Counted from the first letter of the stretch, positions 46,062 to 56,810 are shown. The stretch: DNA of 64,000 nt from an uncultured Spirochaetota bacterium (GCA_944389415.1 CALXMF010000006.1:1-64000), one strand, 5' to 3'. The notes: generated by a model from the letters alone, not told the origin. Program-made: numbers and translations.

Positions 46062-46841
46062 CTAAAAATCTTTTTTCCATGCATCTATAAACTCCAGCAT
46101 AAACTGCTGAACATCTGAAAACCATTTTTTTTGAAAATCAGCAGCTTTCTTGCCTATATATCGATAATGCCAACACTCCCATCGATACCCGGTTACATCT
46201 TCATATCCCTGAGGGAATGAAAGAGACCAACCAAACGATGCTGCATTCTCTGCAAGCCACTTTCCAGCCTTCGTATCAGCAAAATCATCGGTAATCGAAC
46301 CAAAATCTATCACTGTACCAAGTTGATGCTGACTTGTTCCAGGACGCGCTGATTCACGATCAGCTGCAGCTTGTCCCATTTCACGTACATTTCTATTGTA
46401 CACAATTGTCTGATAATCATAAGAGCGGTAGGTTGAACTAACAACTAATGTAATACCGTCTTTTTTTGCACTGACAGCCAACTCCCGTAACGCATTCTCA
46501 ACCGGACGACGAAGAGACAAATCGCTACGGTTCAAAAGATAATCAGTATTCTTTACTAATGGTACAATATCGTCTGGTTCATAACCGTCAGGCAGCAGAT
46601 GCTGCTTATCAACCAGAATCAGTAATCCTTCTGTATCCGCCGTCAACACATCTTTTAGATCTGCAAGAAAATCCGCAGGAGACCCGTTTGTTATGCCTTG
46701 TTGTGTTTTTGCAGGCAACGATGATATTACACGCTGCAACTTTGCAATTTCTTGTGCAGAAGGCTGAGACTGCGCCACTAAAGGCATTATTGTAAAAAAT
46801 ACAAACGTCGTTAAATACCATATATACATTCTATTTTTCAT
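46062..46841 (-). CDS. VanY-family D-alanyl-D-alanine carboxypeptidase
   Basis: The 259-residue protein has a signal peptide (YIWYLTTFVFFTIMPLVAQS) and the M15B peptidase motifs: SSTYRSYDYQ, the zinc ligands in SQHQLGTVIDFG and the WECWHYRYIG box. It trims the D-Ala of peptidoglycan stem peptides in the periplasm. It overlaps the STAS gene by one base, so it is the last member of the rsbU-like operon, suggesting cell-wall control of or by that pathway (inference). Confidence 0.9.
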   Translation of the reverse strand: MKNRMYIWYLTTFVFFTIMPLVAQSQPSAQEIAKLQRVISSLPAKTQQGITNGSPADFLADLKDVLTADTEGLLILVDKQHLLPDGYEPDDIVPLVKNTDYLLNRSDLSLRRPVENALRELAVSAKKDGITLVVSSTYRSYDYQTIVYNRNVREMGQAAADRESARPGTSQHQLGTVIDFGSITDDFADTKAGKWLAENAASFGWSLSFPQGYEDVTGYRWECWHYRYIGKKAADFQKKWFSDVQQFMLEFIDAWKKDF

Positions 46842-47167
46842 TAAATAACCTCCGTCACAGAAAAAATAATTGGTATTGTATCTGTAAATCCTGTCGCTTC
46901 AATCGCCCGCAGCGCCTGCTTGGAAGGCTGCATTATATATAATTTATTACCGCTCATTTCTGCAGCAATACACCCTCCAAGGATAACGCTCATTCCTGAT
47001 GAATCAATCAAAGTTACAGCAGACAAATCAATCACGACATTTATATCGTGTACAAAAAAAAATACTTTAATTTTGAAATCTGAGAATGTATAATAATTAA
47101 TTACACCCTCAAGTTCAAGTAGGACATAATTTGAATTATGTTTTTCCTGGATAGTAAGCCGCTCCAT
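46841..47167 (-). CDS. STAS-domain anti-sigma factor antagonist
   Basis: This 108-residue protein is a single STAS domain of the RsbV/SpoIIAA type. The phosphorylatable serine lies in the conserved LIDSSGMSVI segment. Phosphatase-dephosphorylated STAS normally sequesters an anti-sigma kinase. Here two PP2C phosphatases precede it in the operon, but no RsbW-like kinase is encoded in this window. Confidence 0.9.
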   Translation of the reverse strand: MERLTIQEKHNSNYVLLELEGVINYYTFSDFKIKVFFFVHDINVVIDLSAVTLIDSSGMSVILGGCIAAEMSGNKLYIMQPSKQALRAIEATGFTDTIPIIFSVTEVI

Positions 47168-47169
47168 GT

Positions 47170-49323
47170 TCAGTTCCTGTTGTTTCGTTCCTGATATTTT
47201 ATCATAAGCATTGATACATCATTTTCTATTTGATTTGATGAGAATTTACGCATTGCCTCATAAATAAATTCCAGCATCTTTTCTGCTGAATATAATTTAT
47301 TATTTATAATAAGCTGTTGTATTCGACTTTTACCAAATCGTTCTCCTCGAATGGAGTGTGTATCAATAGCACCAGCTGTACAGGAAAATAAAATATCGCC
47401 TGGATTTAGATGTATTTTCCGTATTTTTAACAGATTTCTGATATCTTTTGCAAATCCAAGAATGCGACCATCTCCTTGAATTTCAATCACATTATTATAC
47501 ATTTGCGTATATAAAAATAATGCAGGCGTACCACAATTTAAATAATACAGCGTATCTGTTTCAAAATCAATAATACCAAAAAGCCCTGCAAAAAAAGTAC
47601 CTAATGGCAAATCATTGCGGATATATTCATTAATTTTCTGAACAAGAGATTTAAAATCTTCTGTTTCAGACAGAAATGTACGAACAAGAGATTTTAGTAC
47701 CACCATATACATACTTGCTGTAAGACCTTTACCGCTTAGTCCACCAAGAACAAACAGATGTCTTGACGCTGTTAAACGAACAAAATCAATAAATTCCCCT
47801 CCAATCTCATGCGCCGGTGTCATCATAAAATCAACAGAGACTTTTGGATTACAAATACGATCCATGTTCTGCTGAATCGATTGAATAATCTGGCCAGACA
47901 TTTTGATTTCACGATTCACAATACCAACTATATCTTTATTAGCAATATTTTTAATATAATAACCTGTTACAAAAAAATAAGAATATAAAGTTGTGAACAC
48001 AGAATAATCGTAATCTGTATATGTATTTCCCAATCGCTTTTGCCCAAGTAACATAAGACCAAAAATATGATGACCTTCACTCAAGAAAATACAGGCATCT
48101 GTATTGGAAGAATCAAAAAAATATTCAAGATCGTCCTGTATTGATTCCAACTCATGCTTATTATCAACTTGCGCTCGCAACACTACAGAAATTTTATTAT
48201 TTAACAAGACATCAAACATTGTATAATTGATTTTCATATCAAAGGTTGCACCAAGCGAACTATATACGGTTTTCATTTCCCCGTCACCAAAATCAATCAA
48301 CACATCGAGGGATGCCCCATCAATATTTCTAGTCACAATATCAGCAAGTTTCGTTAAAACCTCATTTGATGTGCTGTTATAATCAAGGCTAGCAAGCTCC
48401 TGTTCAAAAGCAAACATATATTTTGCATTACGTATTTTATTTTTTGAAGACAAAACTCTACTCAAATTATAACTTGCTATTAATAATCCCGCTGTCATTA
48501 TGCTCACAAGAAAAATAAAAACAACGGGGTATACACGTTTCAGCGGCAGAAACAAAACAAACAACAACCCAGCACATATAGATGGCAACACATAAGAATA
48601 CAATCCACGCAGCATTCTATTTAGAACAATATGGACATCAACCAATACAGACATCGTCAGTGCAATATACAAAAGTAACAGGTACAGGATAAATATGTAC
48701 GCCGCAAGCATTGTATATTCAGGAACAATCTTTGCTGCAAGAAACAGTAAACGGAACAGAAGCAAACAAAACAGAACACTGCTGAATACCAGCAGCAGTT
48801 TCTGACGCAACATTCTACTTGTAGTACGAATAATTCTTATGGTCAAAACCAGAACAGTAATGAGAGGATAACAAACCATAAAAATAAAATTATATACATA
48901 TAACCATGAATGCAAAATTTCAGGAATAATATCAGAAACAATAAAAATACCATAGCCTCTGACATAATATATATTTTTTATTTTAAAATAACAGAGAAAA
49001 AAGAGTATAAAGATAAAAACAATATCTCTGATATTTGCTATAATAGATCTGGACTCTCTGGGAAAACGCATACTATATGATAAAATATATATGGAGAAGG
49101 CACCGCTCATAAACAACATGGTTCGTCCCAGTATTTTCTGTATTTGCATGTAGTTATAATAAAAAGCCAAGAAGATTGAAATTAGACAGCCGACATCAAG
49201 AATTAAAAGCAAAAGACCATTGATAATTATTTTGCCGCCTTCGATATTTAAAAAACGGTCACTTAAAACAACTAGTATTATCAATACTACAAACAGCAAA
49301 AAACTGAGAACACAAAATACCAT
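47170..49323 (-). CDS. Multi-pass membrane PP2C (SpoIIE/RsbU) phosphatase
   Basis: The 717-residue protein has about eight hydrophobic helices in residues 1-305, a middle sensor-like region (GAF-type, about 325-480) and a C-terminal PP2C phosphatase (MTPAHEIGGEFIDF, LGGLSGKGLTASMYMVV, LYYLNCGTPALFLY, FSCTAGAIDT). The usual metal aspartates are partly replaced: EIGGEF stands for the common DVGGDF, and the second metal aspartate site reads LGGLSGKGL instead of GDVSGKGL, so activity may be altered. It dephosphorylates the adjacent STAS protein if active. It is 3 bases downstream of the other phosphatase gene. Confidence 0.8.
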   Translation of the reverse strand: MVFCVLSFLLFVVLIILVVLSDRFLNIEGGKIIINGLLLLILDVGCLISIFLAFYYNYMQIQKILGRTMLFMSGAFSIYILSYSMRFPRESRSIIANIRDIVFIFILFFLCYFKIKNIYYVRGYGIFIVSDIIPEILHSWLYVYNFIFMVCYPLITVLVLTIRIIRTTSRMLRQKLLLVFSSVLFCLLLFRLLFLAAKIVPEYTMLAAYIFILYLLLLYIALTMSVLVDVHIVLNRMLRGLYSYVLPSICAGLLFVLFLPLKRVYPVVFIFLVSIMTAGLLIASYNLSRVLSSKNKIRNAKYMFAFEQELASLDYNSTSNEVLTKLADIVTRNIDGASLDVLIDFGDGEMKTVYSSLGATFDMKINYTMFDVLLNNKISVVLRAQVDNKHELESIQDDLEYFFDSSNTDACIFLSEGHHIFGLMLLGQKRLGNTYTDYDYSVFTTLYSYFFVTGYYIKNIANKDIVGIVNREIKMSGQIIQSIQQNMDRICNPKVSVDFMMTPAHEIGGEFIDFVRLTASRHLFVLGGLSGKGLTASMYMVVLKSLVRTFLSETEDFKSLVQKINEYIRNDLPLGTFFAGLFGIIDFETDTLYYLNCGTPALFLYTQMYNNVIEIQGDGRILGFAKDIRNLLKIRKIHLNPGDILFSCTAGAIDTHSIRGERFGKSRIQQLIINNKLYSAEKMLEFIYEAMRKFSSNQIENDVSMLMIKYQERNNRN

Positions 49324-49326
49324 ATC

Positions 49327-50721
49327 CTATCCATCCAGTTTTACAACAAGCATTGTGACATCATCTCTAAATTTCTTACCGCCACTGAAAGAAACTATGG
49401 CATCCCTAATACTTTCAATCAATTCAGTTGGCGACTTATCTGCATTGGAATTCAGTGTTTCAAGATACAGCTGAGTATTGCCAAACTGTTCTCCGTCATC
49501 ATTCATAACTTCCGTAACACCATCGGAAACCATAAGCAGAACATCCCCATGGAAAAGTTTCTGTTCCGCAACCTGTATCGTATCAATATCAATAATACCA
49601 ATTAAGCTGCAATTTGATGCAAGTATTTTTATATTATGGCCGCGTGGTGAACGTGTAAGAATTAAAGGATCTGCCATCGATGCATTGATATACTTTATAG
49701 ACATACACTGAGTATCTATAATTCCAATAAACAGAACAGTGTATTTATCATCCAAATGCATTTTCTTTATAGCTGCATCAATAGCGTACACCGCACCAGC
49801 TAAGTCTTCTTTATTTGCAAGATTCTTGATTGTATTCATAACAATACCCATCACAAGAGCTGCTGCAAGTCCTTTTCCAGAAACATCACCAAGCATAACC
49901 AGTGTTTTATACTCTGAAAGCGGTAATACCGTATAATAATCACCGGAGACATTGATAAGAGGCTTAAAATAGGCTCCTATACGCATATGCGTAATGCTAG
50001 GAAGGCGATGCGGAAGAAACGAACGTTGTGCTTCTGCCAAAAGTTCCCATTCACGTGATAATTCAGAAACCTTCGTCAGTCTAGAAATGAGTCGTATACG
50101 TGTCTGAAAACGTTTAAACTCTTCAAAGAGTAGAACATAAATGGCAGGATCAAATAATCTGGTATAACGACAAAAAATATATAAATGCTGTTCATCAGCA
50201 ACAAGAAAGAACCCCCGTGCTCCACTACAACTTGACAGTAAACCTAAAGCATCATCAAGAAAATAGACACCATCAGACCATGACGCAGGAAAATTATTGT
50301 TAAGCGTTTTTAGCGTTTCAGGTTTACAAGTAAATCGGCTGGGACTATTGTAAAGAACAGCATCAAGATGTTTATCTATATATAGAACTTCACAATCTGC
50401 TTCACATTCCAGAAGATCCGCAGCAGTATCAAAAAAATCATCCAACGAATAGCAAAACCGTAACCGTTCAACAAAACGTGTTAAAAATGATGTTTCTAAT
50501 GTATTGAAAGTAACATATTCTAATCGCTCAGAAATAACCTGATACAGACAATTACCACCAATAAGACACAAAAAAAACACACTTGCAGCGACAGTTAAAG
50601 TAAAAAGAAATCCGTACCGTCTGATGAGAAAAAAAGAAAGTATAACAAAGACAATACAAATAATACTATTGGTTAATAATAGAAAAGTACGCTTCTTCTT
50701 ATCAAGCACAAAAGTCCTCAT
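49327..50721 (-). CDS. Membrane PP2C (SpoIIE/RsbU) phosphatase
   Basis: The protein has two N-terminal membrane helices, a GAF-like region (about 90-220) and a PP2C phosphatase domain with the complete metal sites: NVSGDYYTVL, MLGDVSGKGLAAALVMG and LMVSDGVTEVMN. It is expected to dephosphorylate the STAS protein two genes downstream. The ATG at 50721 is preferred over the one at 50739 because the latter lies within the dnaJ terminator hairpin; no ribosome site is clear for either. Confidence 0.85.
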   Translation of the reverse strand: MRTFVLDKKKRTFLLLTNSIICIVFVILSFFLIRRYGFLFTLTVAASVFFLCLIGGNCLYQVISERLEYVTFNTLETSFLTRFVERLRFCYSLDDFFDTAADLLECEADCEVLYIDKHLDAVLYNSPSRFTCKPETLKTLNNNFPASWSDGVYFLDDALGLLSSCSGARGFFLVADEQHLYIFCRYTRLFDPAIYVLLFEEFKRFQTRIRLISRLTKVSELSREWELLAEAQRSFLPHRLPSITHMRIGAYFKPLINVSGDYYTVLPLSEYKTLVMLGDVSGKGLAAALVMGIVMNTIKNLANKEDLAGAVYAIDAAIKKMHLDDKYTVLFIGIIDTQCMSIKYINASMADPLILTRSPRGHNIKILASNCSLIGIIDIDTIQVAEQKLFHGDVLLMVSDGVTEVMNDDGEQFGNTQLYLETLNSNADKSPTELIESIRDAIVSFSGGKKFRDDVTMLVVKLDG

Positions 50722-50723
50722 AA

Positions 50724-50752
50724 ATAACAAAGGGTGCAATAATATTGCACCC
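50724..50752 (-). terminator. Intrinsic terminator after dnaJ
   Basis: GGGTGCAAT pairs with ATTGCACCC around a 3-base loop, followed on the minus strand by a T-rich tail, just before the phosphatase gene. Confidence 0.8.
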
Positions 50753-50791
50753 TGAATATTTCCATTATAAAAATTATATCATATGAATTTG

Positions 50792-51922
50792 TTATCGTAT
50801 AGAGGATAAAGGCATTGGATTAGGAGAATTTGTAGCACTTTCCAATTCAGCAAATTGCTTTAATAGATCTTTTTGTTTTGATGACAGGTGAGTCGGAATC
50901 TGAATCATAATCTTAACATACAGATCACCTTTTCTTGTAGATCCCACAATAGGTACACCTTGATTCTTTAGTTTTAAAAGTTTTCCATTCTGTGTTCCCG
51001 CAGGAACAGGAAGTTTAATTGTTGTTCCATCCAATGCAGTAAAAAGAATATCAGCTCCAAGAGCCGCTTGTGTCATAGAAATAGGAATTATGCAATACAA
51101 ATCCTGACCATCACGCTCATAACACTCGTCAGCTTGCACATGGATAACAACAATAAGATCTCCAGCAGGACCACCATTGCGCCCTGCATCACCTTGGCGA
51201 GGAATAACGATACGCTTTCCATCATCGACACCAGCAGGGATTGTAACAATTATCTTTTTATTCTTTGATTGAACACCTGAACCGCGACATGCTTTACAGG
51301 GATTATCAATAACAGTTCCTGAACCTTGACAAGTTGGACAAGTCTGTGCAACAGAAAAAAAACCAGCACTTCTCCGTACTTGTCCAGATCCCTGACAAGT
51401 TGAACATGTTTTCCGTTTCGCACCATTTTCTCCACCTGAACCATGACATACTTCACATGTTTCATTGTGATGAAATTGTATTTCACATTTTGTACCAAAT
51501 ACCGCATCCTTAAATGAAATTTTTAAATCATACCGCAGGCTGTTTCCTTGACCTGGTTCAGTAGCACTATTACGTCTACGGCCACCTGCACTTCCACCAA
51601 ACAAGTTTTCAAATATATCAGAGAAACTGCCACCAAAAATATCACTAAAATCATTAAATGCATGAGAATAACCACCACTGGCGCCACCACCCATACCTTC
51701 AAGCCCGGCAAAACCATACTGGTCATAAATTTGACGTTTTTGATCATCAGAAAGCACCTCATATGCTTCTGTTGCTTCCTTAAATTTATCCTCAGCCTCT
51801 TTATTTCCCGGATTTCGGTCAGGATGATACTGAATCGCAAGTTTACGATAGCCTTTTTTTATATCATCCTTTGTTGCATTTTTCTGAACACCCAGAACTT
51901 CATAATAATCGCGTTTTGCCAT
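50792..51922 (-). CDS. dnaJ: Chaperone protein DnaJ
   Basis: DnaJ delivers substrates to DnaK and triggers its ATPase. The 376 residues have the J domain with HPD in YHPDRNPG, a Gly/Phe region, and four zinc-finger repeats ([32 protein letters not shown]). It is complete. A terminator separates it from dnaK, so the two are not in a simple operon; it has its own -10 box. Confidence 0.97.
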   Translation of the reverse strand: MAKRDYYEVLGVQKNATKDDIKKGYRKLAIQYHPDRNPGNKEAEDKFKEATEAYEVLSDDQKRQIYDQYGFAGLEGMGGGASGGYSHAFNDFSDIFGGSFSDIFENLFGGSAGGRRRNSATEPGQGNSLRYDLKISFKDAVFGTKCEIQFHHNETCEVCHGSGGENGAKRKTCSTCQGSGQVRRSAGFFSVAQTCPTCQGSGTVIDNPCKACRGSGVQSKNKKIIVTIPAGVDDGKRIVIPRQGDAGRNGGPAGDLIVVIHVQADECYERDGQDLYCIIPISMTQAALGADILFTALDGTTIKLPVPAGTQNGKLLKLKNQGVPIVGSTRKGDLYVKIMIQIPTHLSSKQKDLLKQFAELESATNSPNPMPLSSIR

Positions 51923-51938
51923 TACACTTTGCCTTTAA

Positions 51939-51944
51939 TTATAC
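51939..51944 (-). promoter_or_regulatory. Candidate -10 box for dnaJ
   Basis: A perfect TATAAT lies upstream of dnaJ, with an AAAGG ribosome site between. No convincing -35 and no CIRCE element was seen. Confidence 0.4.
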
Positions 51945-51985
51945 TACAAAATAATATAACAATAATTTATCAAACATACAATATA

Positions 51986-52022
51986 AAATAAAAGGGAGCT
52001 GTACCTACCGGTACACCTCCCT
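51986..52022 (-). terminator. Intrinsic terminator after dnaK
   Basis: GGGAGGTGTACC pairs with GGTACAGCTCCC (one mismatch) around a GGTA loop and is followed by TTTTATTTT on the minus strand. Confidence 0.88.
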
Positions 52023-52057
52023 TCTGGTACAGAAGAACTTATATATGCTGTTTCGCG

Positions 52058-53986
52058 TTATTTCTTATCATCATCAACTACTTCATATTCAACATCATCG
52101 GCTGTTCCCTTTGCTGAGCCTGAAGATGAAGAACCTGTTGAACTACCAGTACTTTCAGAATTATTCTGTGCCGCCCCGGCAGACTGTTGCTGCTTATATA
52201 CTTCCTCTGCAATTTTATATGATGCCTGTTTAAGTGCCTCTGTTTTTGACTTGATATCTTCAATATTATCAGTTGTCAAAGCCTGTTTTAAAGCCGCAAC
52301 AGCATCTTCAATTTGCTGTTTATCAGCACCAGAAATTTTATCACCCATATCTTTTAAACTCTTTTCCGTAGCATAAACAAGTGAATCAGCATCATTGCGA
52401 ACTTCGACACGTTCTCGTTCTTTCTTATCAGCCTCCGCATTTGCTTCAGCTTCTTTCACCATTCGATCAATTTCGCTTTCACTTAAACCACTAGAACTTT
52501 CAATACGAACATGCTGTTCCTTTCCTGTACCCAAATCCTTTGCTGATACATGGACAATACCATTCGCATCAATATCAAAAGTAACTTCAATTTGCGGCAC
52601 ACCACGAGGTGCGGGAGGAATTCCTTCCAAATTGAAATTTCCCAGTGTTCTATTCTGATTTGCCATCTCACGTTCTCCCTGCAGTACATGGATAGTTACA
52701 GCAGTCTGACCATCAGCAGCAGTAGAGAAAATCTGACTTTTGCGAGTAGGAATCGTTGTATTACGTGGAATAAGTTTTGTAAATACTCCTCCCATTGTTT
52801 CAATACCAAGTGACAGGGGAGTAACATCAAGCAGAAGAACATCCTTTACATCTCCACCAAGGATACCTCCCTGGATGGCAGCTCCAACCGCAACAGCTTC
52901 ATCAGGATTTACACCTTTTGAACCTTCCTTCCCAAAAAGCTCTTTAACAACCTGCTGCACTTTAGGCATACGAGTAGATCCACCAACGAGAAGGACCTCA
53001 TCAATTTTGTCAGCCGTAACACCAGCATCTGTCAGAGCTTTACGACAGGGTTCTTTTGTTCGTTCAAGAAGATCTTCTGTCATCTGTTCAAATTTCGCCC
53101 GAGACAAACTTTTCTGCAAATGCTTCGGACCACTGGCATCAGCTGTAATAAACGGCAAATTAATTTCCGTACTTGCCATATTTGAAAGCTCAATTTTGGC
53201 TTTTTCAGCAGCTTCACGCAGGCGCTGCAAAGCCATACGATCCTGAGAAAGATCTATACCCGTATCATTTTTAAACTCTTCTATCAACCAGTTAATTATA
53301 CGGCGGTCAAAATCATCGCCTCCCAGATGCGTATCACCATTTGTAGATTTAACCTCAAAAACACCATCACCAAGTTCAAGAATAGAGATATCAAAAGTTC
53401 CACCACCAAGATCGTACACCGCAATTGTCTTTTCTGATTTCTGATCTTTGTTAAAACCATATGCCAAAGATGCTGCAGTTGGCTCATTGATAATCCGTTT
53501 TACATCAAGTCCGGCGATTTTTCCTGCATCTTTTGTCGCTTGGCGCTGGGCATCATTAAAATATGCTGGTACAGTGATAACCGCTTCTGTGACAGTTTCA
53601 CCAAGATAATCTTCAGCCGTTTTTTTCATTTTCTGCAACACAAACGCACTGATTTCCTGTGGGGAATATTCTTTCCCTTCAATACTGATACGGACATCCT
53701 CACCGTGATCTATAACATGATATGGAACTAATTTTGCCTCTCCTGACAGTTCGCTGTACCGATGGCCAATAAATCGCTTAATTGAATAAACCGTATTTTC
53801 CGGATTAGTAACCATTTGATTTTTTGCAGGTTGCCCGACTATTCGCTCTCCTTTACTGGTAAAACCAACGATAGAAGGAGTTGTTCGCCCACCTTCAGAA
53901 TTCTGAATAACGACAGGTTCACCATTTTCCATTACAGCAACACAAGAATTTGTTGTTCCTAAGTCTATACCAATAATTTTTCCCAT
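52058..53986 (-). CDS. dnaK: Chaperone protein DnaK (Hsp70)
   Basis: DnaK is the Hsp70 chaperone. The start at 53986 gives [18 protein letters not shown], the standard DnaK beginning; a longer in-frame reading of 33 residues into the grpE tail is not needed. The 642 residues include the ATP-binding motifs ([23 protein letters not shown]), the substrate domain from about 390 and a C-terminal lid ending in a Gly/Ser-rich tail with EVVDDDK. The terminator downstream ends the grpE-dnaK unit. Confidence 0.98.
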   Translation of the reverse strand: MGKIIGIDLGTTNSCVAVMENGEPVVIQNSEGGRTTPSIVGFTSKGERIVGQPAKNQMVTNPENTVYSIKRFIGHRYSELSGEAKLVPYHVIDHGEDVRISIEGKEYSPQEISAFVLQKMKKTAEDYLGETVTEAVITVPAYFNDAQRQATKDAGKIAGLDVKRIINEPTAASLAYGFNKDQKSEKTIAVYDLGGGTFDISILELGDGVFEVKSTNGDTHLGGDDFDRRIINWLIEEFKNDTGIDLSQDRMALQRLREAAEKAKIELSNMASTEINLPFITADASGPKHLQKSLSRAKFEQMTEDLLERTKEPCRKALTDAGVTADKIDEVLLVGGSTRMPKVQQVVKELFGKEGSKGVNPDEAVAVGAAIQGGILGGDVKDVLLLDVTPLSLGIETMGGVFTKLIPRNTTIPTRKSQIFSTAADGQTAVTIHVLQGEREMANQNRTLGNFNLEGIPPAPRGVPQIEVTFDIDANGIVHVSAKDLGTGKEQHVRIESSSGLSESEIDRMVKEAEANAEADKKERERVEVRNDADSLVYATEKSLKDMGDKISGADKQQIEDAVAALKQALTTDNIEDIKSKTEALKQASYKIAEEVYKQQQSAGAAQNNSESTGSSTGSSSSGSAKGTADDVEYEVVDDDKK

Positions 53987-54023
53987 AATTATATTCCTCC
54001 AAACTGCTCTTGCAATTTTATTT

Positions 54024-54671
54024 TCAGTTTTCTGTTTCTTCCGAAACGGAATCAGTATCTGTTTTATCTTCTTCAACAGAACCATCAGGCATTGTTACCA
54101 TAACTTTCGCATGACGAATCACTCTATCTTTCAGTTTATATCCTTTTAGATATATCTCTGAACATGTTGGTATAGTAACAGCACCCTGCATACTACCAAT
54201 AGCTTCATGTATATTCGGATCAAAAACATCGCCTTTTTGGCCATATCCTATCAAATTATATTTTGATTCCAACATATTCACTAACTGTGTTTTTGTCATT
54301 TCAATTCCTTGTTTAATCGCTGCCGGATCAGAAGCATCCGCTTCAAGCGCACGATCAAAATTATCAAGGCTATCTAGTAAATCTGCGAGCAAATTAGTAT
54401 TCGCATAATCAAATGCCTCTTGCTTTTCCTTTATCATACGCTTACGATAATTATCAAAATCAGCAACTTTACGTAGATATTGATCCTTTAATACAGTATT
54501 TTCTTTTTCAAGTTCAGATATACGATCTGCAGAATTCTCTACTGTCTCAGATTTAACTTGCTCAGACTCAAGCATTTCTTCATTAGCTGTATCTGCTTCT
54601 TGCGATTCGACAGGTTCACACTGAATATCCTGTTCTTTATTGCTCTGATGTCCGCTCTTCTTTTCCTTCAT
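54024..54671 (-). CDS. grpE: Nucleotide exchange factor GrpE
   Basis: GrpE releases ADP from DnaK. The 215-residue protein has a long acidic N-terminus with the coiled helix ([28 protein letters not shown]) and the C-terminal beta domain with [28 protein letters not shown]. It is 37 bases upstream of dnaK, so the two form one operon under the promoter at 54707-54735. Confidence 0.95.
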   Translation of the reverse strand: MKEKKSGHQSNKEQDIQCEPVESQEADTANEEMLESEQVKSETVENSADRISELEKENTVLKDQYLRKVADFDNYRKRMIKEKQEAFDYANTNLLADLLDSLDNFDRALEADASDPAAIKQGIEMTKTQLVNMLESKYNLIGYGQKGDVFDPNIHEAIGSMQGAVTIPTCSEIYLKGYKLKDRVIRHAKVMVTMPDGSVEEDKTDTDSVSEETEN

Positions 54672-54706
54672 ACTTCCAGTTCCTAAGTAATCTTTCCTAT
54701 ATCATT

Positions 54707-54735
54707 AAGATAATAAGAGCCGTATCAAGCGTCAA
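54707..54735 (-). promoter_or_regulatory. Candidate grpE-dnaK promoter
   Basis: TTGACG (54730-54735) and TATCTT (54707-54712) are 17 bases apart on the minus strand. The region has no CIRCE inverted repeat for HrcA. Confidence 0.6.
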
Positions 54736-54742
54736 GAAAAAT

Positions 54743-55732
54743 TTACTGGACTACTATATACTCAGGACCTTTATCAGAAACAAAAACCTTTACTTGACAG
54801 GGTTCCATATAAACGTTCTCTACAAAACAATTCAAATCAACCGCATCAACACCAAGCAAATCATCAGGCTGATAATACAATTCAAGCAAAGATTCTTCTC
54901 CTTCTCCAGCTGCACGGGAAAGAGCACCGTTCAACATAATACAATCCCGTATTGCAGGATACAATAACTGCCGATTTTTTTCTTCACATTTCAACTCGAG
55001 AAATGCCAGCTGCATTTTTTCAATATCAAGGTGATTCGCCCTAGAAACAATAAAACTCGATGTTAAACCACAATTATTACAATACTGCCATTCCGCAAAA
55101 TCTGAAAATAAACAATGAGCCGACATGCTAAGAGCCTTTAACAATGATAAAAACCATGGAACAGCACGACCAGCAGAATAAAAAACATCACAAGCGTATG
55201 CAAGTCTTTTTACTGTCTTAATATCCTGAGAGGATAAAACAGCAGTTGTTTTAAGCGAATGATCATCATCTTCAAGGCAGGGAAAATAAATATGATTTGG
55301 ATAGAGTGAAATAAGAAAATCAAGACGAAAACGAAATTGTTTAACAGTTTCATTTTGACCGCCAGCTAAGAAATCAAAACCAAAAACCAATCCATAACTA
55401 TTCAACAAAACAGCTCGGCGCGCTAAAAGCCGCCTATCGAATACAACTGGAATTTCCATTTGAATTGAACAGGACAAATTACTTAATGAAGAACAAATTT
55501 CTCTATCGAGCAGTAGAGGCGGTATATAAAGAGTAAAAAAAACATCAGGAGCCTGCACAACAGCTTCCGAAATAAAATTAAGGAAACATACCTTGTCATT
55601 AACCAAAACAGGATCCCTGACACATATCTCAGTAATTCCCAATTCAGTCAGAGAAGCCAGATTCTTCAATAAACTGCCTTGAGAAAAATAATATTCTTTT
55701 TGAGTACGGGAACAACCGTTATATTCCTGCAT
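54743..55732 (-). CDS. Unknown protein following asnA, possible degenerate radical-SAM-like barrel
   Basis: The 329-residue protein is not recognised. The start at 55732 falls five bases after the asnA stop; a longer frame overlaps asnA. The segment SLTELGITEICVRDPVLV and later beta-alpha-like stretches (FFTLYIPPLLLD, SIQMEIPVVFD, GLVFGFDFLAGG, HIYFPCLEDD) suggest a TIM-barrel, and the first 40 residues resemble the start of a radical-SAM core but with only one of the three cluster cysteines. Several later cysteines (YCNNCGL) may bind metal. If it is a relic, its activity is probably lost or changed. It ends the asnA operon. Confidence 0.55.
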   Translation of the reverse strand: MQEYNGCSRTQKEYYFSQGSLLKNLASLTELGITEICVRDPVLVNDKVCFLNFISEAVVQAPDVFFTLYIPPLLLDREICSSLSNLSCSIQMEIPVVFDRRLLARRAVLLNSYGLVFGFDFLAGGQNETVKQFRFRLDFLISLYPNHIYFPCLEDDDHSLKTTAVLSSQDIKTVKRLAYACDVFYSAGRAVPWFLSLLKALSMSAHCLFSDFAEWQYCNNCGLTSSFIVSRANHLDIEKMQLAFLELKCEEKNRQLLYPAIRDCIMLNGALSRAAGEGEESLLELYYQPDDLLGVDAVDLNCFVENVYMEPCQVKVFVSDKGPEYIVVQ

Positions 55733-55737
55733 TACTA

Positions 55738-56775
55738 TTACAAAAGCTGAATACCTGCCTTCTGACACCGTTCGATCATGTCTTGCGGCCAAACACTCAC
55801 TTGCGTTTCTCCAATATGAGCCTTACGAAGGAAATACATACAAAGCCGAGATTGACCGATACCACCACCCATTGTATATGGTAAATTATGAGCAAGCAAA
55901 CGTGAATGGAAATAAAGCTTTTCCCGTTCTGTACAACCACGTTCGGCAAGCTGTGCACCTAAAGACTCCGGAGAAACACGAATCCCCATAGAAGATAATT
56001 CAAATGCACATTTCAACACCGGATTCCATACAACCAGATCACCATTAAGTCCTCGGTGTCCATCTCCTGTCTCTGTAATCCAATCGTCATAATCAGGAGC
56101 ACGACCATCATGTGGTTTACCATCAGCAAGAACACCGCCAATTCCAATAATAAATACTGCTCCATATTTTTCTGCAGCAGCATTCTCACGTTCTTTTGAT
56201 GTTAAACCAGGATACTGCGCCTGTAGATCTTCCGAATAAATAAATGTAATATTATCAGGCAAAAGCGGTTTTATCGAATCATATCGATCATAAATAAAAA
56301 ATTCAGTCCGTTTAAGACAACGGTAAATTTTTTTGACAATTTCCCGCAAATAAAATATGGTACGATCTTTTTCATCTATTGCTAATTCCCAATCCCACTG
56401 GTCAACATATAAAGAATGGACATTATCAAGTTCTTCATCTGCACGCAATGCATTCATATCAGTATAAATACCGAAACCACACTGCATACCCATATCACCA
56501 ATTTTTATACGTTTCCATTTCGCCAATGAGTGAACAATTTCCATCCGAGCATTACCCATATCTTTGACTTCAAACGAAACAGGACGTTCAATGCCATTCA
56601 AATCATCATTCAAACCAGTTCCGGAAGGAACAAACAACGGTGCTGTTACTCTGGTCAAATTAAGTTCTGTAGATAATGCTAATTGAAAAAAATCTTTAAT
56701 AAGAACAATCGCATGTTCCGTCTCACGTGGAGAAAGAATAGAAACATAGTTTTTAGGAATATATAGAGACGACAT
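55738..56775 (-). CDS. asnA: Aspartate-ammonia ligase
   Basis: AsnA makes asparagine from aspartate and ammonia with ATP. The 345 residues contain the tRNA-synthetase-like motifs of this enzyme: VTAPLFVPSGTGLNDDLNGIERPVSF, SLYVDQWDWE, TGDGHRGLNGDLVVWNP and GGGIGQSRLCMYFL. Length is normal. A GAGG site precedes the ATG and a promoter lies upstream. Confidence 0.97.
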   Translation of the reverse strand: MSSLYIPKNYVSILSPRETEHAIVLIKDFFQLALSTELNLTRVTAPLFVPSGTGLNDDLNGIERPVSFEVKDMGNARMEIVHSLAKWKRIKIGDMGMQCGFGIYTDMNALRADEELDNVHSLYVDQWDWELAIDEKDRTIFYLREIVKKIYRCLKRTEFFIYDRYDSIKPLLPDNITFIYSEDLQAQYPGLTSKERENAAAEKYGAVFIIGIGGVLADGKPHDGRAPDYDDWITETGDGHRGLNGDLVVWNPVLKCAFELSSMGIRVSPESLGAQLAERGCTEREKLYFHSRLLAHNLPYTMGGGIGQSRLCMYFLRKAHIGETQVSVWPQDMIERCQKAGIQLL

Positions 56776-56810
56776 TTTATCCTCTTTACTGTACCAGTCA
56801 AAGTGTATAT

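Noticed and set aside
54672-54742. A CIRCE heat-shock operator was looked for before grpE and dnaK.
   Set aside because: No TTAGCACTC-N9-GAGTGCTAA match is present; only a vegetative promoter is seen.
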